NCBI GenBank assembly: GCA_032250895.1
Contig: JAVVEZ010000025.1
Span: 1-42,414 of the forward strand
Length of the DNA stretch: 42,414 nucleotides
DNA from: JAVVEZ01 sp032250895
Lineage (GTDB): Bacteria; Pseudomonadota; Gammaproteobacteria; Pseudomonadales; Pseudohongiellaceae
Direction: 5' to 3'
The notes beneath the pieces are model-generated. The model saw nothing but the letters and a program-made list of their open reading frames with translations. It did no database searches and had not been told where the DNA came from. Shown piece by piece: positions 27,158-34,254 of the stretch. Position 1 is the stretch's first letter. Each line of letters begins with the position of its first letter. The position numbers and the translations under genes are program-made.

Positions 27158-28013
27158 CGATATTGCGGGTAAAGTAAAGAATGCCCCAGGCCAGATAACC
27201 CGCATCAGCAGCCGCCACCCAATGTTTCAGACCGGCAATCATCCGGTCGATATAGGCGGCAGAAATATTCTGGCTCAATTCAGCCCGGTCTGCTTCCAGT
27301 TTTGCACGCACATTGTCGTAATGATTGCGTAACTGAAAAACCAGATTAAGAATTTTCTGTTCCTGAAAACCATGAGCCGCAAGCTGGCTACGATAAAAGG
27401 CAATGGACGCCAGTGACTGCAAATCGAGGCGATCATACACCGGCTTCAGCACGCCCTCAGGGCAATCATCCGCCTGCATCGGATCAGTAAACACCAGCTC
27501 GCCCCGATGGGTCATGACCCGATCGATTTCGCTGATGATCTGTGTGCGCCGGTCGCTGTGCAGGAAGGCATCCTGAGACCAGACGATATCAAAACTGTCA
27601 GCCTCGCAGGGAATGCTCTCAAAACTGCCATGCAGCACGCTGACCCTGTGCTCGAGTTGCTGCTGCCGGTTCAACTGCCGATTCCTTTCATTCTGCACTT
27701 CACTCAGATTGAGGCAGGTCACATGACAGCCGAATTCCCTAGCCAGATAGCGGGCCGAGCCCCCATAACCGGCTCCCAGATCGAGGACCCGGCTGTCCGG
27801 CCCCAGCGTTTGCAACAACTCCGCCATGGCAACAACCGTGCGCCGGCTGGCAGCCTGAATACTGAGACCGGGCTCATACAGGCCAATGTGGATATCCTCT
27901 CCACCCCAGACCGTTTCATAAAATGCATCGGCATCGCTGCTGTCGTAATAGCTTTCTGCGACCCGCTCTGCGTCTGTACGGCCGGTTCCTTGCATCTCGG
28001 GCTTACTCGTCAT
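27147..28013 (-). CDS. Sarcosine/dimethylglycine N-methyltransferase (SDMT)
   Basis: 288 residues from the ATG at 28013, overlapping the GSMT gene by 11 bases; the frame continues to 28058 but that part lies inside the neighbour. The SAM-binding motif I is VLDLGAGYGG (76-85). Upstream is YDSSDADAFYETVWGGEDIHIGLYEP, the hallmark start of SDMT enzymes, and WSQDAFLHSDRRT follows motif III. The enzyme adds methyl groups to sarcosine and dimethylglycine, giving glycine betaine, with S-adenosylmethionine as donor, in the cytoplasm. Together with GSMT it makes betaine from glycine without choline, a route known from halophiles such as Halorhodospira and Aphanothece. Confidence 0.93.
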   Translation of the reverse strand: MTSKPEMQGTGRTDAERVAESYYDSSDADAFYETVWGGEDIHIGLYEPGLSIQAASRRTVVAMAELLQTLGPDSRVLDLGAGYGGSARYLAREFGCHVTCLNLSEVQNERNRQLNRQQQLEHRVSVLHGSFESIPCEADSFDIVWSQDAFLHSDRRTQIISEIDRVMTHRGELVFTDPMQADDCPEGVLKPVYDRLDLQSLASIAFYRSQLAAHGFQEQKILNLVFQLRNHYDNVRAKLEADRAELSQNISAAYIDRMIAGLKHWVAAADAGYLAWGILYFTRNIDAS

Positions 28014-28881
28014 GGTAGGACTTCTGTGCGACATGGACGAAGAAATCGGGATCGGCATCGTGATAGGTTTCCTTGAAATCCCCGAAGGTCTCTATTTTCT
28101 GAAAACCGGCTTCCGTCAGCAGGCGCCGGGTGTAATCCTTGCGCAGCGGGAACATGTTGAGGTGATGTTTGGACCCGTCTGCAAAGGCATACTCAAAGCG
28201 TGCCAGGCCATCATCCACGTGCACCGGCTGCGCCGAGACCTTGTCGCCACAGTAATAATATTTGTGCTTGCTGCTGAAGCCATTATCCAGAATCGAGTCA
28301 TAGTTGCGCTGATCGATGATCAGAACGCCATCATGCTTGAGCACTGAATAAAACTCCGCCAGAGCCCGTCTGCGGTCGTGTTCGGAAAACAGATGAGTGA
28401 AGGAATTGCCCAGACAGATGACGGCATCATACTGTTCTTCGACATCGCGGTTGAGCCAGCGCCAGTCGGCGTGGATGGTACGCATGATATAGCCGCGCTT
28501 CTTGGCATTTTCGAAGGCTTTCACCAGCATCTGGGCGTTGCCGTCGGCGCTGCTGACATTGAAACCCGCCTTGAGCAGCTGCACGGAATGAAAACCCGTA
28601 CCTGCCGCGACATCCAGTACCTTGTTCTTCTCTCTTTTTTCCAGTTGATCGATAAAAAACCGGCCTTCACCCTCGGCCCGTTGTTCCCAGTCGATCAATT
28701 CGTCCCAACGATTGACGAAATTCTCGACATATTCAGCCTGGTAATGTCCGGTCTCCCGGACGGCGGTCGGTTCACTGCCATAAACCTGGTTCTCGGGGAT
28801 TTCATCAAGTGTCAACAAGTCATCCCTGCGACTTTCAAGAGCGTCAAGCGACGCAACCTGCTGTGCTTTTCTGCTGGCCAT
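28003..28881 (-). CDS. Glycine/sarcosine N-methyltransferase (GSMT)
   Basis: 292 residues from the ATG at 28881. This start is chosen over the ATG at 28893 because GGAG lies 6 bases before it, inside the codons of the longer frame. The SAM motif I is VLDVAAGTG (88-96), followed by DGNAQMLVKAFENA and CLGNSFTHLF. The late part (YYYCGDKVSAQPVHVDDGLARFEY and the closing DPDFFVHVAQK) matches GSMT. It converts glycine to sarcosine and dimethylglycine in the first steps of betaine synthesis. It is the first gene of the operon gsmt-sdmt-bcct, with 11-base overlaps between genes. Two possible promoters and an EctR-like operator precede it. Confidence 0.93.
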   Translation of the reverse strand: MASRKAQQVASLDALESRRDDLLTLDEIPENQVYGSEPTAVRETGHYQAEYVENFVNRWDELIDWEQRAEGEGRFFIDQLEKREKNKVLDVAAGTGFHSVQLLKAGFNVSSADGNAQMLVKAFENAKKRGYIMRTIHADWRWLNRDVEEQYDAVICLGNSFTHLFSEHDRRRALAEFYSVLKHDGVLIIDQRNYDSILDNGFSSKHKYYYCGDKVSAQPVHVDDGLARFEYAFADGSKHHLNMFPLRKDYTRRLLTEAGFQKIETFGDFKETYHDADPDFFVHVAQKSYHDE

Positions 28882-28919
28882 AGTGTTCTCCATACGTTTT
28901 ATTTTACTTCGATGTATAA

Positions 28920-28948
28920 ATTATATTTAATCGATAGTTTTCTTTAAA
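28920..28948 (-). promoter_or_regulatory. Proximal promoter of the glycine betaine operon
   Basis: On the minus strand TTTAAA (28943-28948) is followed after exactly 17 bases by a perfect TATAAT (28920-28925), about 38 bases before the GSMT start. The region is very AT-rich. A weak -35 with a perfect -10 is a plausible basal promoter. Confidence 0.5.
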
Positions 28949-29033
28949 TTTCCAAAAATAAACTTATTTTCTATATTTATAGCCGTTTATAAGGAAATTA
29001 TGATGTGCTATGCGTTTGCCATAGCAAACTATT

Positions 29034-29065
29034 TGCATAGTACACTAAATTGATTGTTTATTAAA
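29034..29065 (-). promoter_or_regulatory. Putative EctR/CosR-type operator overlapping a distal promoter
   Basis: Read on the minus strand, 29034-29051 is AATTTAGT-GT-ACTATGCA. It closely resembles the EctR1 operator of methanotroph ectoine genes as I remember it (two 8-base half-sites split by GT, with TTTAGT and ACTAT cores). The core also gives a -10 box TACTAT (29037-29042) with TTTAAT (29060-29065) 17 bases upstream, so a bound repressor would cover the promoter. Next to it, GTTTGC-CATA-GCAAAC (29014-29029) inside CTATGC/GCATAG forms another inverted repeat. Confidence 0.5.
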
Positions 29066-29207
29066 GCCGCCCCCTACTGCCCACCACAGCAGGTTCGACG
29101 AACAATGCTTATCGCCTGCGTGAACGAGGATGCAAAGACCCTCAATAAAATTCTGAATCCATCCATCACCCTGTAGAATGCAGGGAGGCCTACAGTGAGC
29201 AAATTTC

Positions 29208-29696
29208 ATGCAAAATAAACAGATCGAAAGCATCCTGATCGCCCTGCGTCGCGTCATCAGAGCCACGGACATTCATTCCCGCAACCTGATCAAGACCACC
29301 GGCATGACAGCCCCGCAATTACTTCTTCTACAAGCCATTGATAAACAAGAGAAAACAGGCATCGGCCAATTGGCCACAGAAATCAGTCTGAGCCAGGCCA
29401 CGGTTACCAGCATCCTGGACCGCCTGGAAAGCCGGGGTTACGTCTTGCGGGAAAAGTCAGGGGAAGACAAAAGAAAGGTTCACACCCTGCTGACCGAGAA
29501 GGGCAGACTCGCACTCAACGATGCCCCCGACCTTCTGCAGGAAAACTTTGTCAGGAAATTCACCCAGTTGCAGGATTGGGAACAGAACATGATCATTGCC
29601 TCGGTGCAGCGCATCGCCCAGATGATGGATGCGCAGGACATCGATGCCGCCCCGATGCTGGAAGTGGGGAATCTGGCATCCCAACCCAGCGACTAG
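29208..29696 (+). CDS. MarR-family regulator, EctR/CosR-like
   Basis: 162 residues, divergent from the betaine operon. The start ALRRVIRATDIHSRNLIKTTGMTAPQLLLLQ is the hallmark of the EctR/CosR branch of MarR proteins, which control ectoine and betaine genes in response to salt. The winged helix-turn-helix spans about residues 38-100, with IGQLATEISLSQATVTSILDRLESRGYVLREKS as recognition helix and wing. It probably dimerises and represses the gsmt operon, and perhaps itself, at the 29034-29051 site. The stop codon TAG at 29694-29696 falls inside the left end of the inserted repeat at 29693-29843, so the original C-terminus may have been altered by the insertion. Confidence 0.88.
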   Translation: MQNKQIESILIALRRVIRATDIHSRNLIKTTGMTAPQLLLLQAIDKQEKTGIGQLATEISLSQATVTSILDRLESRGYVLREKSGEDKRKVHTLLTEKGRLALNDAPDLLQENFVRKFTQLQDWEQNMIIASVQRIAQMMDAQDIDAAPMLEVGNLASQPSD

Positions 29697-29843
29697 TACT
29701 ACTGTGTTACGAATCGATCAAGGGATGCAGTGCAAGGCAAAACCGGGCGAAAAAGCGCAGTTTACATGGAGTAAATGAGCATTTTGAGCCCGGTTTTAAC
29801 GCAGCAATGCGCCCTTCAGCGGTTTGTAACATAGTAGTACTAG
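29693..29843. mobile_element. MITE-like element, 151 bases, 18-base terminal inverted repeats
   Basis: Ends are CTAGTACTACTGTGTTAC (29693-29710) and the inverted GTAACATAGTAGTACTAG (29826-29843), matching at 17 of 18 positions. The interior is one long imperfect palindrome: AAAACCGGGC near 29741 pairs with GCCCGGTTTT near 29792, around a centre AGTTTACATGGAGTAAAT. It has no gene. Similar hairpin elements are scattered in many gammaproteobacterial genomes and are presumably moved by a transposase from elsewhere. The left end supplies the marR stop codon and the right end abuts a broken gene. Confidence 0.75.
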
Positions 29844-30172
29844 GGGCCTGTTGCCGATCATAGCTGTAGGTTGCCACGATGCAGTCAACAATGCCGGCGA
29901 TGGCATTGCGCGCCGCGAGATTGATATCGTTGGAGAAATTCTCCAGCCCGGCTACCACAGGGGAATTCAAATAGGTCATGTCCGGCGGCACGTCGCCCGA
30001 TCGCTTGATCGGAAAACCGGTATCGGATACTGCAAAGTTCCTGTTCAGGTGCCAGATGACCTGGCGTTGTCCTCCCACACAAGTCACCAATGAAGCCGCC
30101 GCTGCCGCCGTTGGTGAAGGCATAACGACCGAGAGAGAAAGGTCTCGAACGACGGGCAGTGTTTACCAACAT
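29844..30172 (-). pseudogene. Frameshifted gene fragment, possibly acetamidase/formamidase family
   Basis: Two minus-strand frames join into one protein-like sequence. From the ATG at 30172, one reads SLGRYAFTNGGSGG. After a one-base shift near 30100 the other reads LVTCVGGQRQVIWHLNRN, then VPPDMTYLNSPVVAGLENFS and NDINLAARNAIAGIVDCIVA, ending YSYDRQQA. The last block looks like the C-terminal region of acetamidase/formamidase proteins (the stretch before their usual AYxLxSVAxDLRI). The identification is by memory only and could be wrong. The frame stops making sense exactly where the MITE-like element begins, so the 3' end has been lost. It lies downstream of the serine hydrolase gene on the same strand. 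Confidence 0.5.
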
Positions 30173-30232
30173 ATGCCTCCGCTTTTATCTGGTATTACTC
30201 TTCCAGGATAAAATCGTCCGCTGACAGCTTTT

Positions 30233-31426
30233 TCAATCAGTATCCCAGGCCGACACGGCCCGCATAAACGCGAAGGTCTCTGCCTCCGCCCGGGTTCCCT
30301 CGGGAGAACCCACCGGTATATGACTAAGCTTGACGATGACTGTCTCGCTGGCCGGATCGACGTATACCAATTGTCCCTCGCCACCGAGCATGGAGTAAGC
30401 ATCAGTGCCTGCAATGGTCCACCACAGGTAAGCATAACCCAGCCCTTCGCTTGCGCTGCCCGGCCCCGGCGTGGTGGATTCTTCCACCCACTGTGCCGGC
30501 AGAATGCGCTGTCCGTTCGCCATGCCGCCGTTCAGCATCAACTGCCCAAGGCGCGCGTAATCCCGTGCCACTGCATCGAAGGCACCAACCGTGAACTCCT
30601 TGCCCACACCCGGGGGGCCATCGATGACATAGAAACCGTAACGCTCCATACCCGCGGGTTGCCAGACTTTTTCACTCAGGTACCGGCTGACCGACATGCC
30701 GGTGGCACGGCTGACGATTTCACCCACCAGAGCCGCTTCGATACTGTTGTAAGTGAACATCTGACCAGGCGGACCCGCACGTTCCCTGATTTTTTCGGCG
30801 GCTGATACATAGCGCATTTCGTTGTCCACGAAGGCGCCCACATGGGCGTCACGGCCTGGTCCGGGGGCGAAGAAATTGTCGTCCCAGGCAACACCGGTGC
30901 GCATCCACAGCAGGTGTTTCAGGGTAAGCCCGTCGTAAGCGGTGCCTTGCAGTTCCGGCATATAGTCCAGTACCGGCACATTCACCGACGGCAGGCTGCC
31001 CTCGGCTATGGCGATACCGGCAAGGATCGAGTTGATGCTCTTACCCATGGAGTAGGAGTTGAAATGGTTCTGGGGCGTGGCACGATTCAGGTAACTCTCG
31101 TGCACGATACGGCCGTGCTTGAGAATGACCAGTGCATCGGTAAATGTGCGCGCCGCGAAACTGCCCGCGTCGAGCCGCTCGCCGTCCAGCTCAAAAGAAA
31201 AGTCCAGCGCCTTGGTATTGCGCGGCAATTCCCACGTGTCTTGTCCTGCTTCAACACGGGCGATATCGAACATGAACTCAAAGGTTCGGTTGGCAAGGAC
31301 ACTGACCTCAGGATCAAACATGTGCAATCGGTATTCACGCACTGCCGGTGATACCTGCGCCGATGATGCAGACATCAAAGCGAAATGCGTCATGAAAACC
31401 ACCAGTGACAGTAATCGATTTTTCAT
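30233..31426 (-). CDS. Secreted serine hydrolase, beta-lactamase/NylB-like family
   Basis: 397 residues with a signal peptide ending at SSA-Q near 24. The catalytic S-x-x-K is SMGK (Ser126, Lys129), the Tyr motif is YNS (226-228), and near the end LGGEGQLVYVDP stands where class C enzymes have the third motif. This pattern is that of the Beta-lactamase (PF00144) family close to 6-aminohexanoate-dimer hydrolase and esterases, not of clinical beta-lactamases. It should act on an amide or ester outside the cytoplasm. It follows the alpha/beta hydrolase gene by 51 bases and is followed by a relic that may be an amidase. The group looks like a small catabolic set that has partly decayed. Confidence 0.85.
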   Translation of the reverse strand: MKNRLLSLVVFMTHFALMSASSAQVSPAVREYRLHMFDPEVSVLANRTFEFMFDIARVEAGQDTWELPRNTKALDFSFELDGERLDAGSFAARTFTDALVILKHGRIVHESYLNRATPQNHFNSYSMGKSINSILAGIAIAEGSLPSVNVPVLDYMPELQGTAYDGLTLKHLLWMRTGVAWDDNFFAPGPGRDAHVGAFVDNEMRYVSAAEKIRERAGPPGQMFTYNSIEAALVGEIVSRATGMSVSRYLSEKVWQPAGMERYGFYVIDGPPGVGKEFTVGAFDAVARDYARLGQLMLNGGMANGQRILPAQWVEESTTPGPGSASEGLGYAYLWWTIAGTDAYSMLGGEGQLVYVDPASETVIVKLSHIPVGSPEGTRAEAETFAFMRAVSAWDTD

Positions 31427-31477
31427 TTGGGCGACCTTCAGTTAATTGTCTTCAAGTGTGTTCCGGACTTTTTCTCT

Positions 31478-33082
31478 TCAGGGCACGTCGGCGGCTTGGG
31501 CTTCAACGATAATCTCCGCCCGGTCCATGGCCGTCAACCAGCCCTGCGCCTCCAGGGCCTGTGCACTGCGCGCCACTTTTTCCACGTAATCGGGATGCGT
31601 GGGATAAAGTGCCCGCAGCTTTTCCCGACTGAACGCTATCTTGTAACCTTCAAAAATACAGCCGAAATCAGGTGTGGCGGAATCGGCCGCTTGCTTGGCA
31701 CCGACCCAGCGCGCCGTAGGCACGTCAACGAAAGGAGTGCGCACACCACCAACTGCGTTGCCGTTGGCATCTTTTACAAACGCCTGCGCCGGTGAGAATG
31801 ACGAGGCTTCCCTGACCAGGCCGGGATTGACGGTATCAGGATCAATCAGTTGTAAACGCTCTGCCTTCGGCGCGGGCACCCCCTGGCTGACCCAGCGTTC
31901 CAGGTTGCGCCAGGCGGCGTTAAACACGTAACGGATCGGAAAATCGGAGGCTTCCACGTCTTTTGGCACACAATTGGCCTCATTGATGGCACTGGCCTGA
32001 CCCGTAGCACGGAGCATGTCTTCCTCTGACGCGAAGGAAAGTTGCTCCCACGGCTCCACGTGGGACGCACCGGCCACTTCATAACGCCGGAACAAATCCG
32101 GCGTTTGATCGCTATCAGGGCGGCGGGTGGCAATGTTGGTGCCGATATCGCCTTCGGCGAACAGCTCTATCACGGGCACGCCTGGTGCAGAGGTGAGCAA
32201 ACGCGGGTCGCCCGCTGCAAAACCTGCGGCGCACTGGTGGATGGGCACCTGCCATGGCGGGCTGCCGCTGTACAGATAGGCGTCGTACAGAGGCGTGCCA
32301 TCGGCTTCCGTGATGTCGGCACCGAAAAAAGTGGCATAGGTTCTCGAATAGCCGGCAGTCTGGGATTGCCCGGTCATAAACAAGCGCTCTGCTGGTCTAT
32401 TCAGGGGATTGTCAGTGGAGTGACTTTTCAGCAGCGCGCCGACTTGACTGAGTATATCCCAGGCCAGGCCGGTTTCATCGGCCGGCGTGGTGGGCTGTGA
32501 CCAGGGATTGATCTGGCCTGGCGAACAGCCAGGGCCTGCCGTCGGATGCGGCATGGCCAGCGTGCCATAACGGGCCGGGTCAAAGCGTTGCAGCGACTTG
32601 ATGGTATTGGGTTTGATGGTAAGACCGATCCAGGCATGTCCATCAGCCATGAACTGCCGATAGGACTCGGCCCACATGACCGGCAGGTCCACCGGGGAAG
32701 ACGGATTGAGCGACTCGACAATAGCTATACCACTGAATTCACTGTCGCTTCCCGGACGACGCACCAGGATACGAGTCGTGTACGGGCCCTGCGCCAGCAC
32801 CGTGTACCCGAATCCTGTGGGCAAGTCGAAGACCCGGGCATTGCCGCTGACCAGGTATTCCTCTTCCACGTACCCATAATCCGCCAATGCCAGCGGTTGT
32901 TGCTGATGATCGGCGGCAGAAAAGGGGTGGGAGGTGGCAGTGGCGGCAAGGTGTTCAACAGTCTCCGGCATGGAAGCCTGTTCCGCATAGCCCTGGCTGG
33001 ACAGCAACAAACCAGCCATCACCTGCAATACTGTCAAAACTTGCCTGCAAGCCCTATGGTACTGATCTTTCACGCTATTCAT
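31478..33082 (-). CDS. Secreted alpha/beta-hydrolase-domain protein (Abhydrolase_10 type)
   Basis: 534 residues from the ATG at 33082, which has GAGGAG upstream and gives a signal peptide VLQVMAGLLLSSQGYAEQ; the frame to 33112 has neither. The nucleophile motif is GQSQTAG with Ser near 240. IELFAEGDI carries a likely acid residue and GASHVEPW the His, so the triad Ser-Asp/Glu-His is complete. The family (PF20091) is known mostly by sequence; members are secreted, of unknown substrate, and often encoded near TonB receptors and other hydrolases. A decayed TonB-receptor fragment lies directly upstream on the same strand, consistent with a former uptake locus. Confidence 0.8.
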   Translation of the reverse strand: MNSVKDQYHRACRQVLTVLQVMAGLLLSSQGYAEQASMPETVEHLAATATSHPFSAADHQQQPLALADYGYVEEEYLVSGNARVFDLPTGFGYTVLAQGPYTTRILVRRPGSDSEFSGIAIVESLNPSSPVDLPVMWAESYRQFMADGHAWIGLTIKPNTIKSLQRFDPARYGTLAMPHPTAGPGCSPGQINPWSQPTTPADETGLAWDILSQVGALLKSHSTDNPLNRPAERLFMTGQSQTAGYSRTYATFFGADITEADGTPLYDAYLYSGSPPWQVPIHQCAAGFAAGDPRLLTSAPGVPVIELFAEGDIGTNIATRRPDSDQTPDLFRRYEVAGASHVEPWEQLSFASEEDMLRATGQASAINEANCVPKDVEASDFPIRYVFNAAWRNLERWVSQGVPAPKAERLQLIDPDTVNPGLVREASSFSPAQAFVKDANGNAVGGVRTPFVDVPTARWVGAKQAADSATPDFGCIFEGYKIAFSREKLRALYPTHPDYVEKVARSAQALEAQGWLTAMDRAEIIVEAQAADVP

Positions 33083-33142
33083 GGTCGTATAACTCCTCTT
33101 GCTACCGCTCACAACCCGCTATTCAAATCATCGCCCAGACTG

Positions 33143-33345
33143 TCACCATTTCAGATATAAGACCTGCGGCCCCCAAAAGTCAAACCCGGTGATGTTGACC
33201 AACTTGTCTGCATCGAACTGGATGCCCGGAAGCCTGCGCATCAACAAACACAGAAACCGGGGCCTCCAGGTTATCCATGAAGTTTGACTGCAAGATACCA
33301 CGTAGGCCAAAGGCCATAAGGCTGGGAGCCTGTATAAACGCACCC
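33143..33345 (-). pseudogene. TonB-dependent receptor plug fragment, frameshifted
   Basis: In one minus-strand frame the text is APSLMAFGLRGILQSNFMDN followed by LEAPVSVFVDAQASGHPV. In the next frame it continues as GIQFDADKLVNI and then GPQVLYLKW. Together these match the plug domain of TonB-dependent receptors, which has the order GxRG, then a P-V-x-V-x-V-D stretch, then FDxxRVEVLRGPQGTLYG. Only about 65 codons remain, with a frameshift near 33235 and decayed GPQ-x-LYG. It begins a few bases before the end of tadA and lies upstream of the hydrolase genes, so it is a relic of a receptor gene once read with them. Confidence 0.65.
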
Positions 33346-33348
33346 GAG

Positions 33349-33822
33349 TCAGTCAGAGGCCCGCTTGCGCTTCTGACGAAAAAAGCCCGCTATCAGCGCA
33401 GCACATTCCTGTTCCAGGATGCCCCCGGTATGCCGGACGCGGTGGTTGAGATGGTTGGCATCCAGCATTTGCAAATGGCTGCAGACAGCCCCTGCCCTCG
33501 GTTCCGTGGCCCCGAAAAACAAGTGCTGCACGCGGGCATGAATCATGGCCCCGGCACACATCGCGCAGGGCTCGATACTGACATACAGTGAAACCCCCGG
33601 TAGCCGGTAATTGCCAAGCCGGACCGCCGCCTGCCGCAAGGCCACGATTTCGGCGTGTGCCGTCGGGTCGGCCGCCGAGACTGGCTGGTTATAGCCTTCC
33701 CCGATGATCCGCCCTTCCAGCACCACGACTGCCCCCACCGGCACCTCGCCCAGTTGCTCAGCCTGCCGCGCCAGCTCCAGCGCGCGGGACATCCAATGTT
33801 CGTGATTGTCAGTCGATATCAA
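33349..33822 (-). CDS. tadA: tRNA adenosine(34) deaminase
   Basis: 157 residues. It converts the wobble adenosine of tRNA-Arg(ACG) to inosine, and the gene is normally essential. Zinc ligands and catalytic Glu are present: HAE (His56, Glu58) and PCAMC (Cys86, Cys89). TTG at 33822 follows closely on GAGGTG and is taken as the start, though the ATG at 33792 is possible. In gammaproteobacteria tadA usually lies near guaA and purL; here an island separates it from guaA and a 9-kb accessory stretch separates it from purL. Confidence 0.93.
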   Translation of the reverse strand: MISTDNHEHWMSRALELARQAEQLGEVPVGAVVVLEGRIIGEGYNQPVSAADPTAHAEIVALRQAAVRLGNYRLPGVSLYVSIEPCAMCAGAMIHARVQHLFFGATEPRAGAVCSHLQMLDANHLNHRVRHTGGILEQECAALIAGFFRQKRKRASD

Positions 33823-34254
33823 ACCACCTCTCCCATGAAAAGCCTGTTGCGTCAGGCATCGTTATTCCCCACCCGATTATCAACAAGCTGATATTCTCAT
33901 ATAAATTCATAGGACTATTGATAGGACACCTTTATCAATTGCTGGATACCATGTGCAGAAAATCCTTCAAAATACCCAATAATATTGCCGATTCAACGCT
34001 GTCACACAGCACTCGGGCCTCCTTCCGGGCTTTGACTTTCAAGTGTATACCCGCAAGCTCCTGCAGATAAGGGATCACCGGTTTGCGGTAGCGGCGCGTC
34101 CGGGGCATCCTCGTGAGAGATACCGACACCCCCAACCTTTGGCGTAATCCGACCGGTGATATTGGGTTTTACCGTCGTGTTTACCGTCACGGACCATAAA
34201 GAGCCAAGCATGAATTTTATATAAATTACGTTCCATAACATACAGTACGACTTA
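33823..34254. other. Intergenic region at the tadA-side end of the genomic island (432 bases)
   Basis: This holds the tadA promoter region and the outer end of the island. TTTACCGTC repeats lie at 34168-34188 and an AT-rich TTTTATATAAATTACG block at about 34212-34227 resembles one near the guaA side. Two small minus-strand frames (33935-34135 and 34002-34289) show no motif or ribosome site. At 33862-33879 TTATTCCCCACCCGATTA is weakly like the last codons of guaA and could be a worn attachment site. Confidence 0.5.
34168..34188. repeat. Direct repeats TTTACCGTC, island left end (possible integrase arm sites)
   Basis: TTTACCGTC occurs at 34168-34176 and again at 34180-34188, 12 bases apart. 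The same 9-mer and close variants occur at the other island end, between the integrase gene and guaA. Short direct repeats near both ends are what tyrosine integrases use as arm-binding sites. Confidence 0.45.

Noticed and set aside
33862..33879. Copy of the guaA 3' end as the second attachment site
   Set aside because: TTATTCCCCACCCGATTA aligns to the guaA end only with a gap of about four bases; too weak to call, noted as a candidate.
33935..34135. 66-codon minus-strand frame at the island end
   Set aside because: There is no ribosome site, motif or supporting neighbour, and a second frame overlaps it.
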